A model generated the notes under the pieces. It saw nothing but the letters and a program-made list of their open reading frames with translations. It had not been told where the DNA came from and did not search any database. The translations under genes were made by a program, and so were the position numbers. From NCBI RefSeq assembly GCF_000711965.1, contig NZ_KL544004.1:50075-114074 (forward strand): DNA of 64,000 nt. Direction: 5' to 3'. Source of the DNA: Actinomyces israelii DSM 43320 (GTDB lineage: Bacteria; Actinomycetota; Actinomycetes; Actinomycetales; Actinomycetaceae). Positions 41,643-49,698 of the stretch are shown here, in pieces; position 1 is the stretch's first letter; every line of letters begins with the position of its first letter.

Positions 41643-42702
41643 TGCCGGTCCACCGGCGATCGGCCCCGGCGGGCGGGGCCGTCGAGGCCCGCTCGATCAG
41701 GCGGGGGACCAGCACCTGCTCGGTGGGCAGATACTGGTCTGCGGCGCGCCCGATCGCCCGCTCCAGCGCGAGCCGGGCCATAAGACCCGGGTTCTGGTCG
41801 ATGGTCGTCAGCGGGACGAGAGCGGCATCGGAGCGGCGGGCGTTGTCGAAGCCGATCACGCTGACCCGCCCCGGCACGTCCACGCCCGCCATGAGCAGCC
41901 CCTGGAGGAGGCCGAAGGCCGCCCGGTCGTTGAAGGCCGTGATCGCCGTCGGCAGCTCGTGGCCGGATTCTTCGAGGAGCTCGGCGGCCGCATGCGCCCC
42001 GTGCTCCTGCTCGAGTCCGCCGGGCAGGACCGAGGCCTGCGCGCTCAGGCCGTGCGCCGCCATCGCCTCCAGGTAGCCGGCCCGCCGCTCGGGGCTCGAC
42101 GGCGCGGTCCCGCCGTCGACGTGCACAATGCGCCGGTGCCCGAGGCCCACGAGGTGGTCGACCGCCATGGCGATGCCGCCGCGGTCGTCGATGCGCACGA
42201 CATCGACGCCGGGGCAGGACAGCGGGCGGGCGACCGCGACGACGGGGACCTCGGCGGCCAGCATGCGCAGACGGGCGGTGCCGAACGCGGGGGCGACCAT
42301 GATCAGCGCCTCGCAGCGGTCGCGCAGAAGGGTCTCGGCGGCCCGCCGGTCATCGACCGGTCCGACCACGGCGGACAGCACCAGCTCGTGCCCGCTGGCC
42401 TCCGCGGCCGCGTACAGGCCGTCGATGATCTCGGCGTGAAAGGGCTGGTGCACCCCGAAGGTGACCCCGATGAGCCCCGAGCGCGCCGATCGCAGGGCGC
42501 GCGCCCGCTGGTCGGGTCGGTAGCCCAGGCGCGCGGCGACCGCCTTGACCCGGCGCCGAGTCTCCTGCGAGGCCCCGGCGGCGTCCCGCATGACGATCGA
42601 GGCCAGGGAGACCGAGCAGTCGGCCTCGCGGGCGACATCGACGAGCGTCACCTTCCGGGCGCGCCCCCGTGAGCGCCCGCCCTCTCGTGGCTTTTTCGTC
42701 AC
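41614..42702 (-). CDS. LacI-family transcriptional regulator
   Basis: Three hundred sixty-two residues if GTG 42702 is used (GGCGGGAAAG upstream). ATG 42765 is in frame and possible. LacI helix-turn-helix VTLVDVAREADCSVSLASIV with hinge helix RRRVKAVAARLGYRPDQRAR. The periplasmic-binding-like effector domain follows. It likely represses the divergent isomerase/transporter genes and itself through two TCTAGAACGT sites 100 bases apart. Confidence 0.88.
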   Translation of the reverse strand: MTKKPREGGRSRGRARKVTLVDVAREADCSVSLASIVMRDAAGASQETRRRVKAVAARLGYRPDQRARALRSARSGLIGVTFGVHQPFHAEIIDGLYAAAEASGHELVLSAVVGPVDDRRAAETLLRDRCEALIMVAPAFGTARLRMLAAEVPVVAVARPLSCPGVDVVRIDDRGGIAMAVDHLVGLGHRRIVHVDGGTAPSSPERRAGYLEAMAAHGLSAQASVLPGGLEQEHGAHAAAELLEESGHELPTAITAFNDRAAFGLLQGLLMAGVDVPGRVSVIGFDNARRSDAALVPLTTIDQNPGLMARLALERAIGRAADQYLPTEQVLVPRLIERASTAPPAGADRRWTGISPRPGPAP

Positions 42703-42792
42703 GGCTTTCCCGCCTCTCTTCGACTGCGCCGTCGCCCGGCGTTCCGCTGAGCGACGGCGGAGCATTACGGGAGCAACTGTATCAGCTAGAAA

Positions 42793-42802
42793 TCTAGAAC
42801 GT
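42793..42802. promoter_or_regulatory. Candidate LacI operator 1
   Basis: TCTAGAACGT (followed by TATC) has the central C-G step and partial symmetry of LacI-family operators. It lies just upstream of the predicted -10 (TACAGT on the minus strand, 42781-42776) of the regulator's own promoter, so it would allow autorepression. Confidence 0.55.
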
Positions 42803-42892
42803 TATCGCGAGACTCGCATGTCATATATCGTTGTGATTGCTGAGAAAGATCACTATCAATTTATAGACTTGACGTCGCCTCGGTCCTATGTG

Positions 42893-42902
42893 TCTAGAAC
42901 GT
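42893..42902. promoter_or_regulatory. Candidate LacI operator 2, overlapping the catabolic promoter
   Basis: The same TCTAGAACGT, exactly 100 bases from the first copy. TTGACG at 42869-42874 would be the -35 element, which places this operator over the -10/start region of the plus-strand promoter. Repression by occlusion plus looping to operator 1 is plausible. Confidence 0.6.
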
Positions 42903-43015
42903 GCTAGTTTCCTTGTCACCACTGGCCGGCACCGGAGCCGTCCGGTGGAGCCTCGGACCCGCCCTCGAGGCGCGGGCTCCGCCGCACATGACGCGCACAT
43001 GACGAAGGAACCACC

Positions 43016-43069
43016 ATGTCACCCGCTCCGCCCGTCCGCATCGTCGCCACCCAGGAGGCCGCCCGATGA
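43016..43069 (+). CDS. 17-residue leader ORF before the isomerase gene
   Basis: ATG 43016 (GAAGGAACC upstream) opens 17 codons, MSPAPPVRIVATQEAAR, and its TGA overlaps the ATG of the isomerase gene (ATGA). GGAGG for the isomerase lies inside it. It could be a coupling leader or the remnant of an earlier gene. Confidence 0.4.
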   Translation: MSPAPPVRIVATQEAAR

Positions 43070-43914
43070 GCACTGTCACCGTTCCCGCCGACAACGCCTT
43101 CACCCTCGCCGCCTGCGCTGAGATGATCTTCACCGACCTGCCCTTCCTCGACCGCGCGCAGCGCATCGCCGCCCGCGGGCTGAAGGTCGAGATGTGGGAC
43201 TGGTCCGCCAAGGACCTCGACGCCCTGGCCTCCGCGCGCGCCGACGGCGTCGAGGTCGTCTCCATGACCGGCTACATCGAGGGCGACCTCACCACCGACG
43301 ACGGCACCGCCCGCCTGCTGGCCACCGCCGAGCAGTCCCTGGCGGCCGCCGAGAAGATCGACTGCCCGCGCCTCAACGTCCACGGCACCGGGCTGGGGGA
43401 GGGCGGCATCCCCGTCGTCGCCAACGAGCACCCCACGCCCGCGGACTGGCTGCGCGCCGCTCACACCCTGCGGCGCCTGGCCGAGCTCGGAAGGGCGGCG
43501 GGCCGCACCTTCACCCTGGAGAACCTCAACCTGCCGGTCGACCACCCCGGATGCCCCTTCGCCCTGGCCCGGGACACCCGCACCCTGGTCCGGGCCGTCG
43601 ACTCCCCGCACCTGCGGATGAACCTCGACCTCTACCACGCCCAGATCGGGGAGGGGAACCTCATCGAGCTGTGCCGCGCCTGCCGGCCGTGGATCGGGGA
43701 GATCCAGGTCGCCGACGTCCCCGGGCGCGCCCAGCCCGGCACTGGCGAGATCAGCTACAGCGCCGTTGCCGCCGCACTGGGGGCCATGGGCTACCACGGC
43801 ACTGTCGCCATGGAGGCCTTCGCCACCGGGAGCAGCGACGACGCCCTCGACGACTTCATCCGGACCTTCTCCCTGCCGCCTGAGTCCCTGCCGTCCGAGG
43901 GGGCGCCCGCATGA
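43066..43914 (+). CDS. Hydroxypyruvate isomerase-like TIM-barrel protein
   Basis: Two hundred eighty-two residues from ATG 43066. The AP-endonuclease-2/xylose-isomerase-like barrel shows ACAEMIFTDLPFLDRAQRIA, MTGYIEGDL, TLENLNLPVDHPGCPF (metal Glu), LRMNLDLYHAQIGEGN and IGEIQVADVPGR, which match Hyi-type isomerases. Expected reaction is aldose-ketose interconversion of a 3-6 carbon sugar. It is first in the LacI-regulated operon, overlapping the transporter gene by four bases. The true substrate may not be hydroxypyruvate. Confidence 0.82.
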   Translation: MSTVTVPADNAFTLAACAEMIFTDLPFLDRAQRIAARGLKVEMWDWSAKDLDALASARADGVEVVSMTGYIEGDLTTDDGTARLLATAEQSLAAAEKIDCPRLNVHGTGLGEGGIPVVANEHPTPADWLRAAHTLRRLAELGRAAGRTFTLENLNLPVDHPGCPFALARDTRTLVRAVDSPHLRMNLDLYHAQIGEGNLIELCRACRPWIGEIQVADVPGRAQPGTGEISYSAVAAALGAMGYHGTVAMEAFATGSSDDALDDFIRTFSLPPESLPSEGAPA

Positions 43915-45346
43915 GCGCCGCGACCAACCGGCCCGCCTCCGACCGGCCCGCGCCTGACCAGCGCGGCGTCGACCGCCGTCTGCTGACCATCCGCTCCATC
44001 GCCACCCTGGGCGGCCTGCTCTTCGGCTACGACACCGGGGTCATCTCCGGGGCGCTGCCCTTCCTGAGGAACCCGGTCGCCGAGGGCGGCCTGGCGCTGA
44101 CCGCCTTCGACGAGTCGATCGTCACCAGCGCCCTGACCGTGGGGGCGGCCCTGGGGGCCCTGAGCGGCGGGAGGCTGTCCGACCGCTTCGGCCGCAGGCG
44201 CAACATTATGATGGTGGCCGTCATCTTCCTCATCGGCGCGCTGGGCTGCTCGCTGGCTCCCAGCATGCCGGTGCTCACCGTCTTCCGCTTCGTCCTCGGG
44301 CTGGGCGTCGGCGGGGCGTCGGCGGGGCATCGGCAACCGTGCCGGTCTACCTCTCCGAGCTCTCACCGGTGGAGATCCGCGGCACCATGGTCTCCCGCAA
44401 CGAGCTCATGATCGTCACCGGCCAGCTCCTGGCCTACACCTGCAACGCCGTCATCGCCACGGTGTGGCCGGGCGCCAACGCCTGGCGGTGGATGCTGGTC
44501 CTGGCCACCCTGCCGGCGATCGGGCTGTGGGTCGGCATCCACCTGCTGCCCGAGTCGCCCCGCTGGCTGGCCCGCAAGGGACGCCTCGAGGAGATGTGGG
44601 CCGTCCTGAACGAGGTCCGCACCCCCGACCGGGTGGAGGAGGAGGGCGAGGACATCGTGCTCCGCGTCGAGGAGGAGGCCCGCATGGGCGGCGGCTCCTG
44701 GGCCGACCTGAAGGTGCCGTGGATCCGCAGGATCACCCTCATCGGCATCGGCCTGGCCCTGCTGTCGCAGCTCACCGGGGTCAACGGGATCATGTACTAC
44801 GCCCCCACCATCCTGATCTCCACGGGAATGGGGTCGCAGGCCTCGATCGTGGCGACCATCGCCAACGGGGCGGTCTCGGTGATCTCGGTGTACATCGGCA
44901 TCACCTACTTCCTCAGGCGGCTGCCGCGCCGCCGCATGATCGTGACCGGGCAGATCGGCTGTGTGGCCTCGCTGATCGCCCTGGGGCTGGTCTTCCTGCT
45001 GCCCGAGTCGATGGTGCGCAGCCTCCTGGTGCTGCTGTTCATGCTCTCCTTCCTCTACTTCATGCAGTGCTTCATCGGCGTGACCTTCTGGCTCATGCTC
45101 TCCGAGATCTTCCCCATGCGCGTGCGCGGCCTGGCCAACGGCATCGCCGTGCTCTGCAACTGGGTGGGCAACGTCATCGTCACCTTCACCTTCCCGAATC
45201 TCATCGAGGCGGTCCAGGGCAATGTGTTCTTCATCTTCGCGGCCGTCAACCTGGGGACCCTGGCCTTCTACGTCAGGTTCCTGCCCGAGACCAAGGGGCA
45301 CTCCCTGGAGTCCCTGGAGCGCCACTTCGAGGAGAGGTACTCCTGA
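43911..45346 (+). pseudogene. MFS sugar-porter transporter disrupted by an 11-bp duplication
   Basis: The first frame (43911-44411) gives helices 1-4 with GGLLFGYDTGVISGALPFL and the RFGRRR loop, then runs into nonsense after GLGVGGAS. The second frame (from 44339) resumes at VPVYLSELSPVEIRG and continues through PESPRWLARKGR to PETKGHSLESLE, the sugar-porter C-terminal signature. Tandem GGCGGGGCGTC/GGCGGGGCATC (44310-44331) accounts for the shift: removing one 11-base unit restores a single 474-residue protein. It is either a recent loss of function, a slippage-switchable gene or a sequence error. Confidence 0.85.
44310..44331. repeat. 11-bp tandem duplication causing the frameshift
   Basis: GGCGGGGCGTC (44310-44320) is followed directly by GGCGGGGCATC (44321-44331), differing at one base. 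The unit is not a multiple of three, so copy number decides the reading frame of the transporter gene. Confidence 0.9.
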
Positions 45347-45361
45347 CCGTTCTCCTACGAC

Positions 45362-45400
45362 GCCGGGGCCCGGAACCGCGCGAAGGCGGCGGGCCCCGGC
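45362..45400. terminator. Bidirectional hairpin between the transporter and aldolase genes
   Basis: GCCGGGGCCCG (45362-45372) and CGGGCCCCGGC (45390-45400) form an 11-bp stem; the loop can extend pairing through CCGC/GCGG. It lies in the 77-bp gap between convergent genes. Confidence 0.6.
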
Positions 45401-45423
45401 TCGGGTCGGCCTCCCCGGCCCGG

Positions 45424-46110
45424 CTACAGCAGGGTCTCGCGCCCGAAGGTGCCCGCCCAGTCCCGGGTGAAGCCGGCCAGGGCGGCGGTGACGTCGGCGG
45501 ACTCCAGGGCGCCGCGCACCACCTCGGGGGCCGCGGTCACAGCGTGCGCCCCGGCGGCCAGGGCCCGGTTGACCTGTCCGGCGTTCTTGAAGCTCGCCGC
45601 CAGGACCTTCGAGCCCGTGCCGGCCCGGTCGGCCATCGCCGCCAGGTGGGCCACCACCGCGTAGGGGTCCACATCCAGGCTGGCCATGCGGTTGACGTAG
45701 GGGGCCAGGTAGTCCGCCCCCGCCGCAATGGCCATGGTGCCCTGAAGGCGGGTGTAGACGGCGGTGGCGGTCACGCGCACGCCGTCGGCCTTGAGCGCCT
45801 TGATGGCGCGCAGGCCCTCCTCGGTCACCGGGACCTTGACGTACACCCCCTCGTCCACGCCGTCGAGGAGGGCACGGGCCTCGGCCAGCATCCCGTCGGC
45901 ATTCGGGGCGATCACCTGCACGTGCAGGCCGCGCTCGGCGCCGATGATGCTCCGGACGGCGCGCAGGTGGTCCAGCAGGTCCACCGCGCCCTCCTTCTTG
46001 ATAATGCTGGGGTTGCATGTGATCCCCGTCAGGGGGTAGATGTCCGCGCCGGCCTCGACCTGGGCGAGGTCGGCGGTGTCGAAGAGGATCTCCAGTCCCG
46101 TGGTGGTCAT
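45424..46110 (-). CDS. Fructose-6-phosphate aldolase/transaldolase-like (FSA, TalC)
   Basis: Two hundred twenty-eight residues, the size of the small FSA subfamily rather than full transaldolase. LEILFDTADLAQVEAGADIY, TGITCNPSIIKKEG, EGVYVKVPVTEEGLRAIKAL (Schiff-base Lys in VKVP) and KVLAASFKNAGQVNRALAAG are all intact. FSA enzymes cleave fructose-6-phosphate or its 1-deoxy analogue into a C3 ketone/ketol and glyceraldehyde-3-phosphate. It is downstream of, and likely co-transcribed with, the glycyl radical enzyme 35 bases away. The same gene pair occurs in E. coli (fsaA next to ybiW-ybiY). Confidence 0.9.
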   Translation of the reverse strand: MTTTGLEILFDTADLAQVEAGADIYPLTGITCNPSIIKKEGAVDLLDHLRAVRSIIGAERGLHVQVIAPNADGMLAEARALLDGVDEGVYVKVPVTEEGLRAIKALKADGVRVTATAVYTRLQGTMAIAAGADYLAPYVNRMASLDVDPYAVVAHLAAMADRAGTGSKVLAASFKNAGQVNRALAAGAHAVTAAPEVVRGALESADVTAALAGFTRDWAGTFGRETLL

Positions 46111-46145
46111 ATCCGTGCTTCTGCTCCTCGTCCTGTCCGCCCGGC

Positions 46146-48608
46146 TCAGAGGCTCTGCTCCGTGCGGGCGATAATGTCGTCCTGCGTGGCCCGGGACAGC
46201 ACGTTGAAGAAGGCGGAGTAGCCGGCCACGCGGACAATGAGGTCGCGGTGCTTCTCCGGGTGGGCCTGGGCGTCCAGGAGGGTCTCGCGGGAGACCACGT
46301 TGTACTGGACGTGGAAGCCCTCCAGGCGGTTGAAGAAGGTCCGCAGCATCATCATGAGCTTGGCGCGGTCCTCCGGCTTGCGCAGCATGGAGGGGTTGAC
46401 CTTCTGGTTGAGCAGGACTCCGCCGGTGATGTCGTGCGTGGGGAGCTTCCCCACGGACTTGAAGACCGCGGTGGGACCGTTGACGTCGGCGCCGTGGCTG
46501 GGGGAGCAGCCCTCCGCCAGCGGCTCGCCGGCGCGGCGGCCGTCGGGCGTGGCGGCGGTGCCGGCGCCCTGGGGGACGTTGGCGGAGATGGAGGAGGTGC
46601 CGGCGTAGTAGACGCCGCCGATCGGGCCGCGGCCGTAGCGGGTGTTGCGGCTCTTGCGGATCTCGTCAATGCAGCTGTTGTAGGCGTCCACGAGCAGGGC
46701 GTCGACGTAGTCGTCGTCGTTGCCGTACTTGGGGGCCGCCACGAGCTGCTCGCGGATCTGCTCGCCGCGCTCGCCGGCGAAGTCGGACTGCAGGGCCGCC
46801 CACAGCTCGTCGGCCCCCATGCTGCGGTCCTCGAAGACGCACTTCTTGATGGCGGCCAGGGAGTCGCCCAGGTTGGCGATGCCCACCTGGAGGCCGGAGA
46901 TGTAGTCGTAGACGGCGCCGCCCTCCTTCAGGGGCCTGCCGCGGCCGATGCAGTCCTCCACCAGGGCCGAGCACAGGATGTCCGGCACCAGCTCCTCCAG
47001 CGCCAGGTCGCAGGCCGAGTCCAGGGTGACGGCGGCCCGCTGGAAGGCGCGCACGGTTACGTCCCAGGCGCGCATGACCTCGTCGAAGGAGGTCATGTCC
47101 CCCAGGCGGCCGCAGGCCGGGGCCAGGCGCGTGCCCGTGGCCGGGTCGAGGCCGTCGTTGAGGGCCACCAGCAGCGTCTTGGGGAAGTTGAGGAAGCTCA
47201 TGCCGGTGCAGCGGTAGCCCCACTTGCCGGGTACGGCCACCTCCACGCAGCCGATGGCGGAGAAGTCGCGGGCGTCGGCGGGGTCGACCCCCTTCTCAAT
47301 GAGCGAGGGGATGATGACCTCGTCGGAGTTGAAGGCCGGCATCCCGAACCCCAGGCGCATGACCTCGACGCACTCGGAGAGGAACTCCTCACTCAGCCCC
47401 CGGTGGTAGCGCACCGTCAGGTTGGGCTGGGGCAGGTGGGTCTGGGCGACGGCGCGCAGCACCACGTAGGAGAAGGCGTTGACCGCGTCCCTCCCGTCCC
47501 GGGTCTGCCCGCCGACGGTGACGTTCTGGTAGAGCGGGCCGCCGGCGGAGAAGCGGGTGTGGGACCAGCTGCGCAGCTTGGCCACGGTGATGACCTTGAG
47601 CCACAGGTTGGTCAGCAGCTCGGTGGCCGAGTCCCGGGTGATGCGGCCGGCGGCCAGGTCGGCGTCGTAGAAGGGGCCCATGTACTGGTCGAAGCGCCCA
47701 AAGCTCAGGGAGTGCCCATTGGACTCGATCTGCAGGACCGCCTGGATGAGCCAGACCGCCTGGACGGCCTCGTGGAGCGTGGTGGCCGGGTGCTCGGGCA
47801 CGCGGCGCAGGATCCGCGCCATCTCGGTCAGCTCGGCGCGGCGCTCGGCGGCCGGCTCGGCGGCGGCCAGGTCCTCGGCCAGGTCGGCGTAGCGGTGGGC
47901 GAAGGCGATGACGGCGTCGATGACGATGAGGACCGCGCGGTAGAAGTAGGACTTCCTCAGGCCCTCGGCGTCGGTGGCGTCCAGGGCGTCGAGCGCCTCC
48001 CGGGTGCGCCGCTTGTAGGCGGCCAGGCCCTCGGCCAGGAGCCGCGGGTAGTTGACCGCGATGTGGGCGTCGCCGGAGGTGATATTGCCCTCGGGGTGGA
48101 TGATGCCCAGGTCGTAGAAGACGCGCGCCTGCGGCGGCATGTTCGCCAGCCCGTGCTCCTTGAGGGTCCGCCCCTCCCAGAAGGGGGCGATGTCCCGCAG
48201 GGCCTGCTTGGTCTCCTCGGTGATGGTGTAGCGGTCGCCGGGGCGCTTGTCGAACTCGTCGAGCTCCTCGATGACCCAGTCCATCGCGTACTCGGGCATG
48301 ATGGCGCTGGCCCGGTTGGTGGAGGCCAGGTTGCCCGCGATGAGGGTCTCGGGCTCGATGTAGATGCTCATGCCCTCCAGGACGGAGCGCAGCATGTGGG
48401 CGCGCCTGAGGACGACGGGGTCGGCCGCGTGCTCCCGGTAGACGCGGGTGGTGATGGTGGCCCGCTCCGCGCAGACCGATGGCGTGGTCTCCAGGAGGCG
48501 GTCGCGCCAGGCGGCCATGCGCGGGGTGAGGGCGCCGAAGTGCGGCTCGGGGGCCGCCTGGGCGGCGTCGGCGCCGCGGGTGGATGCGGGGGCCTGGAGG
48601 ATGGTCAT
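46146..48608 (-). CDS. Glycyl radical enzyme of the dehydratase/lyase (GCVE) class
   Basis: Eight hundred twenty residues from ATG 48608. The thiyl site is AIGCVEV (Cys454, Glu456) and the glycyl loop RVAGYSAFF (Gly796), 24 residues from the C-terminus. A single Cys followed by Val-Glu is the pattern of eliminases such as glycerol dehydratase and the E. coli YbiW/PflD group. True pyruvate formate-lyase has two adjacent cysteines there, so this is not a PFL despite probable database labels. The neighbours (FSA aldolase, divergent activase, ROK kinase) suggest a sugar-phosphate substrate. It needs anoxia. Confidence 0.9.
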   Translation of the reverse strand: MTILQAPASTRGADAAQAAPEPHFGALTPRMAAWRDRLLETTPSVCAERATITTRVYREHAADPVVLRRAHMLRSVLEGMSIYIEPETLIAGNLASTNRASAIMPEYAMDWVIEELDEFDKRPGDRYTITEETKQALRDIAPFWEGRTLKEHGLANMPPQARVFYDLGIIHPEGNITSGDAHIAVNYPRLLAEGLAAYKRRTREALDALDATDAEGLRKSYFYRAVLIVIDAVIAFAHRYADLAEDLAAAEPAAERRAELTEMARILRRVPEHPATTLHEAVQAVWLIQAVLQIESNGHSLSFGRFDQYMGPFYDADLAAGRITRDSATELLTNLWLKVITVAKLRSWSHTRFSAGGPLYQNVTVGGQTRDGRDAVNAFSYVVLRAVAQTHLPQPNLTVRYHRGLSEEFLSECVEVMRLGFGMPAFNSDEVIIPSLIEKGVDPADARDFSAIGCVEVAVPGKWGYRCTGMSFLNFPKTLLVALNDGLDPATGTRLAPACGRLGDMTSFDEVMRAWDVTVRAFQRAAVTLDSACDLALEELVPDILCSALVEDCIGRGRPLKEGGAVYDYISGLQVGIANLGDSLAAIKKCVFEDRSMGADELWAALQSDFAGERGEQIREQLVAAPKYGNDDDYVDALLVDAYNSCIDEIRKSRNTRYGRGPIGGVYYAGTSSISANVPQGAGTAATPDGRRAGEPLAEGCSPSHGADVNGPTAVFKSVGKLPTHDITGGVLLNQKVNPSMLRKPEDRAKLMMMLRTFFNRLEGFHVQYNVVSRETLLDAQAHPEKHRDLIVRVAGYSAFFNVLSRATQDDIIARTEQSL

Positions 48609-48705
48609 TGCTGCTGTCTCTCGTTGTGGGCGGCCGGCTGCCGCGGGCGGGTCGGTGGGGCCCGGGGGAGGGAGGTTCGCCGGATCTCTTGCTCCCTTCG
48701 AGCAC

Positions 48706-48743
48706 AAGTATATATACTTACGAACGAAAGATACAAGTACTTG
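48706..48743. promoter_or_regulatory. Two palindromes in the divergent glycyl-radical promoter region
   Basis: AAGTATATATACTT (48706-48719) and CAAGTACTTG (48734-48743) are perfect palindromes sharing ACAAGTA and TACTT half-sites, in the 148-bp gap between the enzyme and activase genes. A similar CAGGTACCTG lies at 52029-52038 before the ROK kinase gene. They are probably binding sites for one regulator controlling both directions. Confidence 0.5.
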
Positions 48744-48756
48744 CGGAGGAGTCTCG

Positions 48757-49536
48757 GTGCCGGCTGACAGGGGGCAGGTCCTCAACATCCAGAAGTTCTC
48801 CATCCACGACGGGCCGGGTATCCGCACCGTCGTCTTCCTCAAGGGCTGCCCCATGAGCTGCCCCTGGTGCGCCAACCCGGGGTCCCGCAAGCTCCAGGCT
48901 CTCCAGGTCCACGACCCCGACCGGCCCGGGGTCCTCGTGCCCGACTCCAGGCAGTGGACGGTCCAGGAGGTCCTCGACGTCGTCATGCAGGACAGGCCCT
49001 TCTACGAGGAATCCGGCGGCGGGGCCACCCTGTCCGGGGGGGAGGCCCTCGTCCAGCACCGCTTCGCCGTCGCCCTGCTGGACGCCTTCCGTGCCGAGGG
49101 CCTGAACAACGCCATCGAGACCACCGGGTACTGCGCCCCCGCCATCTTCGAGAAGGTCCTGGACCGTATCGACACCCTCCTTATCGACGTCAAGCACTGG
49201 GATGCCGTCGCCCACCGCGTGTGGACCGGTGTGGACGACGCGCTGCCCAAGGCGAACCTGCGCCGCGCCCTGGAGCGGGGTGTGCCCACCGTGGTGCGCA
49301 TCCCCTGCGTCCCCGGGGTCAATATCACGCGCGACGACGCCCACGGCTTCGCCCGGGTCCTGCGGGGCCTGGGGGTCGAGGAGGTCCAGCTCCTGCCCTT
49401 CCACCAGTTCGGGGAGCGCAAGTACGAGCTGCTGGACTGGGAGTACCGCTTCTCGGGGGTGCCGGCCCTCCACGAGGAGGACCTGGAGGATTTCCGCCGC
49501 ACCCTGGCCGGCGACGGCGTCGCCGCCTACTTCTAG
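48757..49536 (+). CDS. Glycyl radical enzyme activase (radical SAM)
   Basis: Two hundred fifty-nine residues from GTG 48757 with GCGGAGGAG upstream. The radical-SAM cluster motif is CPMSCPWC (about residues 30-37) within the activase signature FSIHDGPGIRTVVFLKGC, followed by NPG. The SAM-binding segments ATLSGGEAL and AIETTGYC are present. The ferredoxin-like insert with two extra [4Fe-4S] clusters, usual in activases of GCVE-class enzymes, is absent between residues 40 and 80. It installs the radical on Gly796 of the divergently encoded enzyme. Confidence 0.9.
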   Translation: MPADRGQVLNIQKFSIHDGPGIRTVVFLKGCPMSCPWCANPGSRKLQALQVHDPDRPGVLVPDSRQWTVQEVLDVVMQDRPFYEESGGGATLSGGEALVQHRFAVALLDAFRAEGLNNAIETTGYCAPAIFEKVLDRIDTLLIDVKHWDAVAHRVWTGVDDALPKANLRRALERGVPTVVRIPCVPGVNITRDDAHGFARVLRGLGVEEVQLLPFHQFGERKYELLDWEYRFSGVPALHEEDLEDFRRTLAGDGVAAYF

Positions 49537-49590
49537 GCGTCTGCTCTCAGTCCCGGCCCCGGGCCGCCACTCTCCCGCCCGGCTTCAAGC

Positions 49591-49645
49591 GCCCGGGGCG
49601 ACGGTGTCCTCGCCGCAGGAGCGCGGCGAGGACACCGCCCCGGGC
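49591..49645. terminator. Long bidirectional hairpin between activase and EIIC genes
   Basis: GCCCGGGGCG...GGTGTCCTCGCCGC (49591-49616) pairs with 49623-49645 over 23 bases apart from a 3-base bulge, with a 6-base loop. It lies in the gap of about 160 bases between two convergent genes. Confidence 0.75.
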
Positions 49646-49698
49646 CGGGGCCGGGCCCCGGAGGCTGTGCGAGGCGCCTTTCCGGAAGTCCGGCCTTC

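Noticed and set aside
46146-48608. Pyruvate formate-lyase identity for the glycyl radical enzyme
   Set aside because: PFL has two adjacent active-site cysteines; this protein has a single Cys in GCVE, which points to the dehydratase/lyase class.
46248-48767. 839-codon frame antisense to the glycyl radical enzyme
   Set aside because: Composition is Gly/Val/Gln/His-rich without motifs. The minus-strand reading has complete catalytic motifs.
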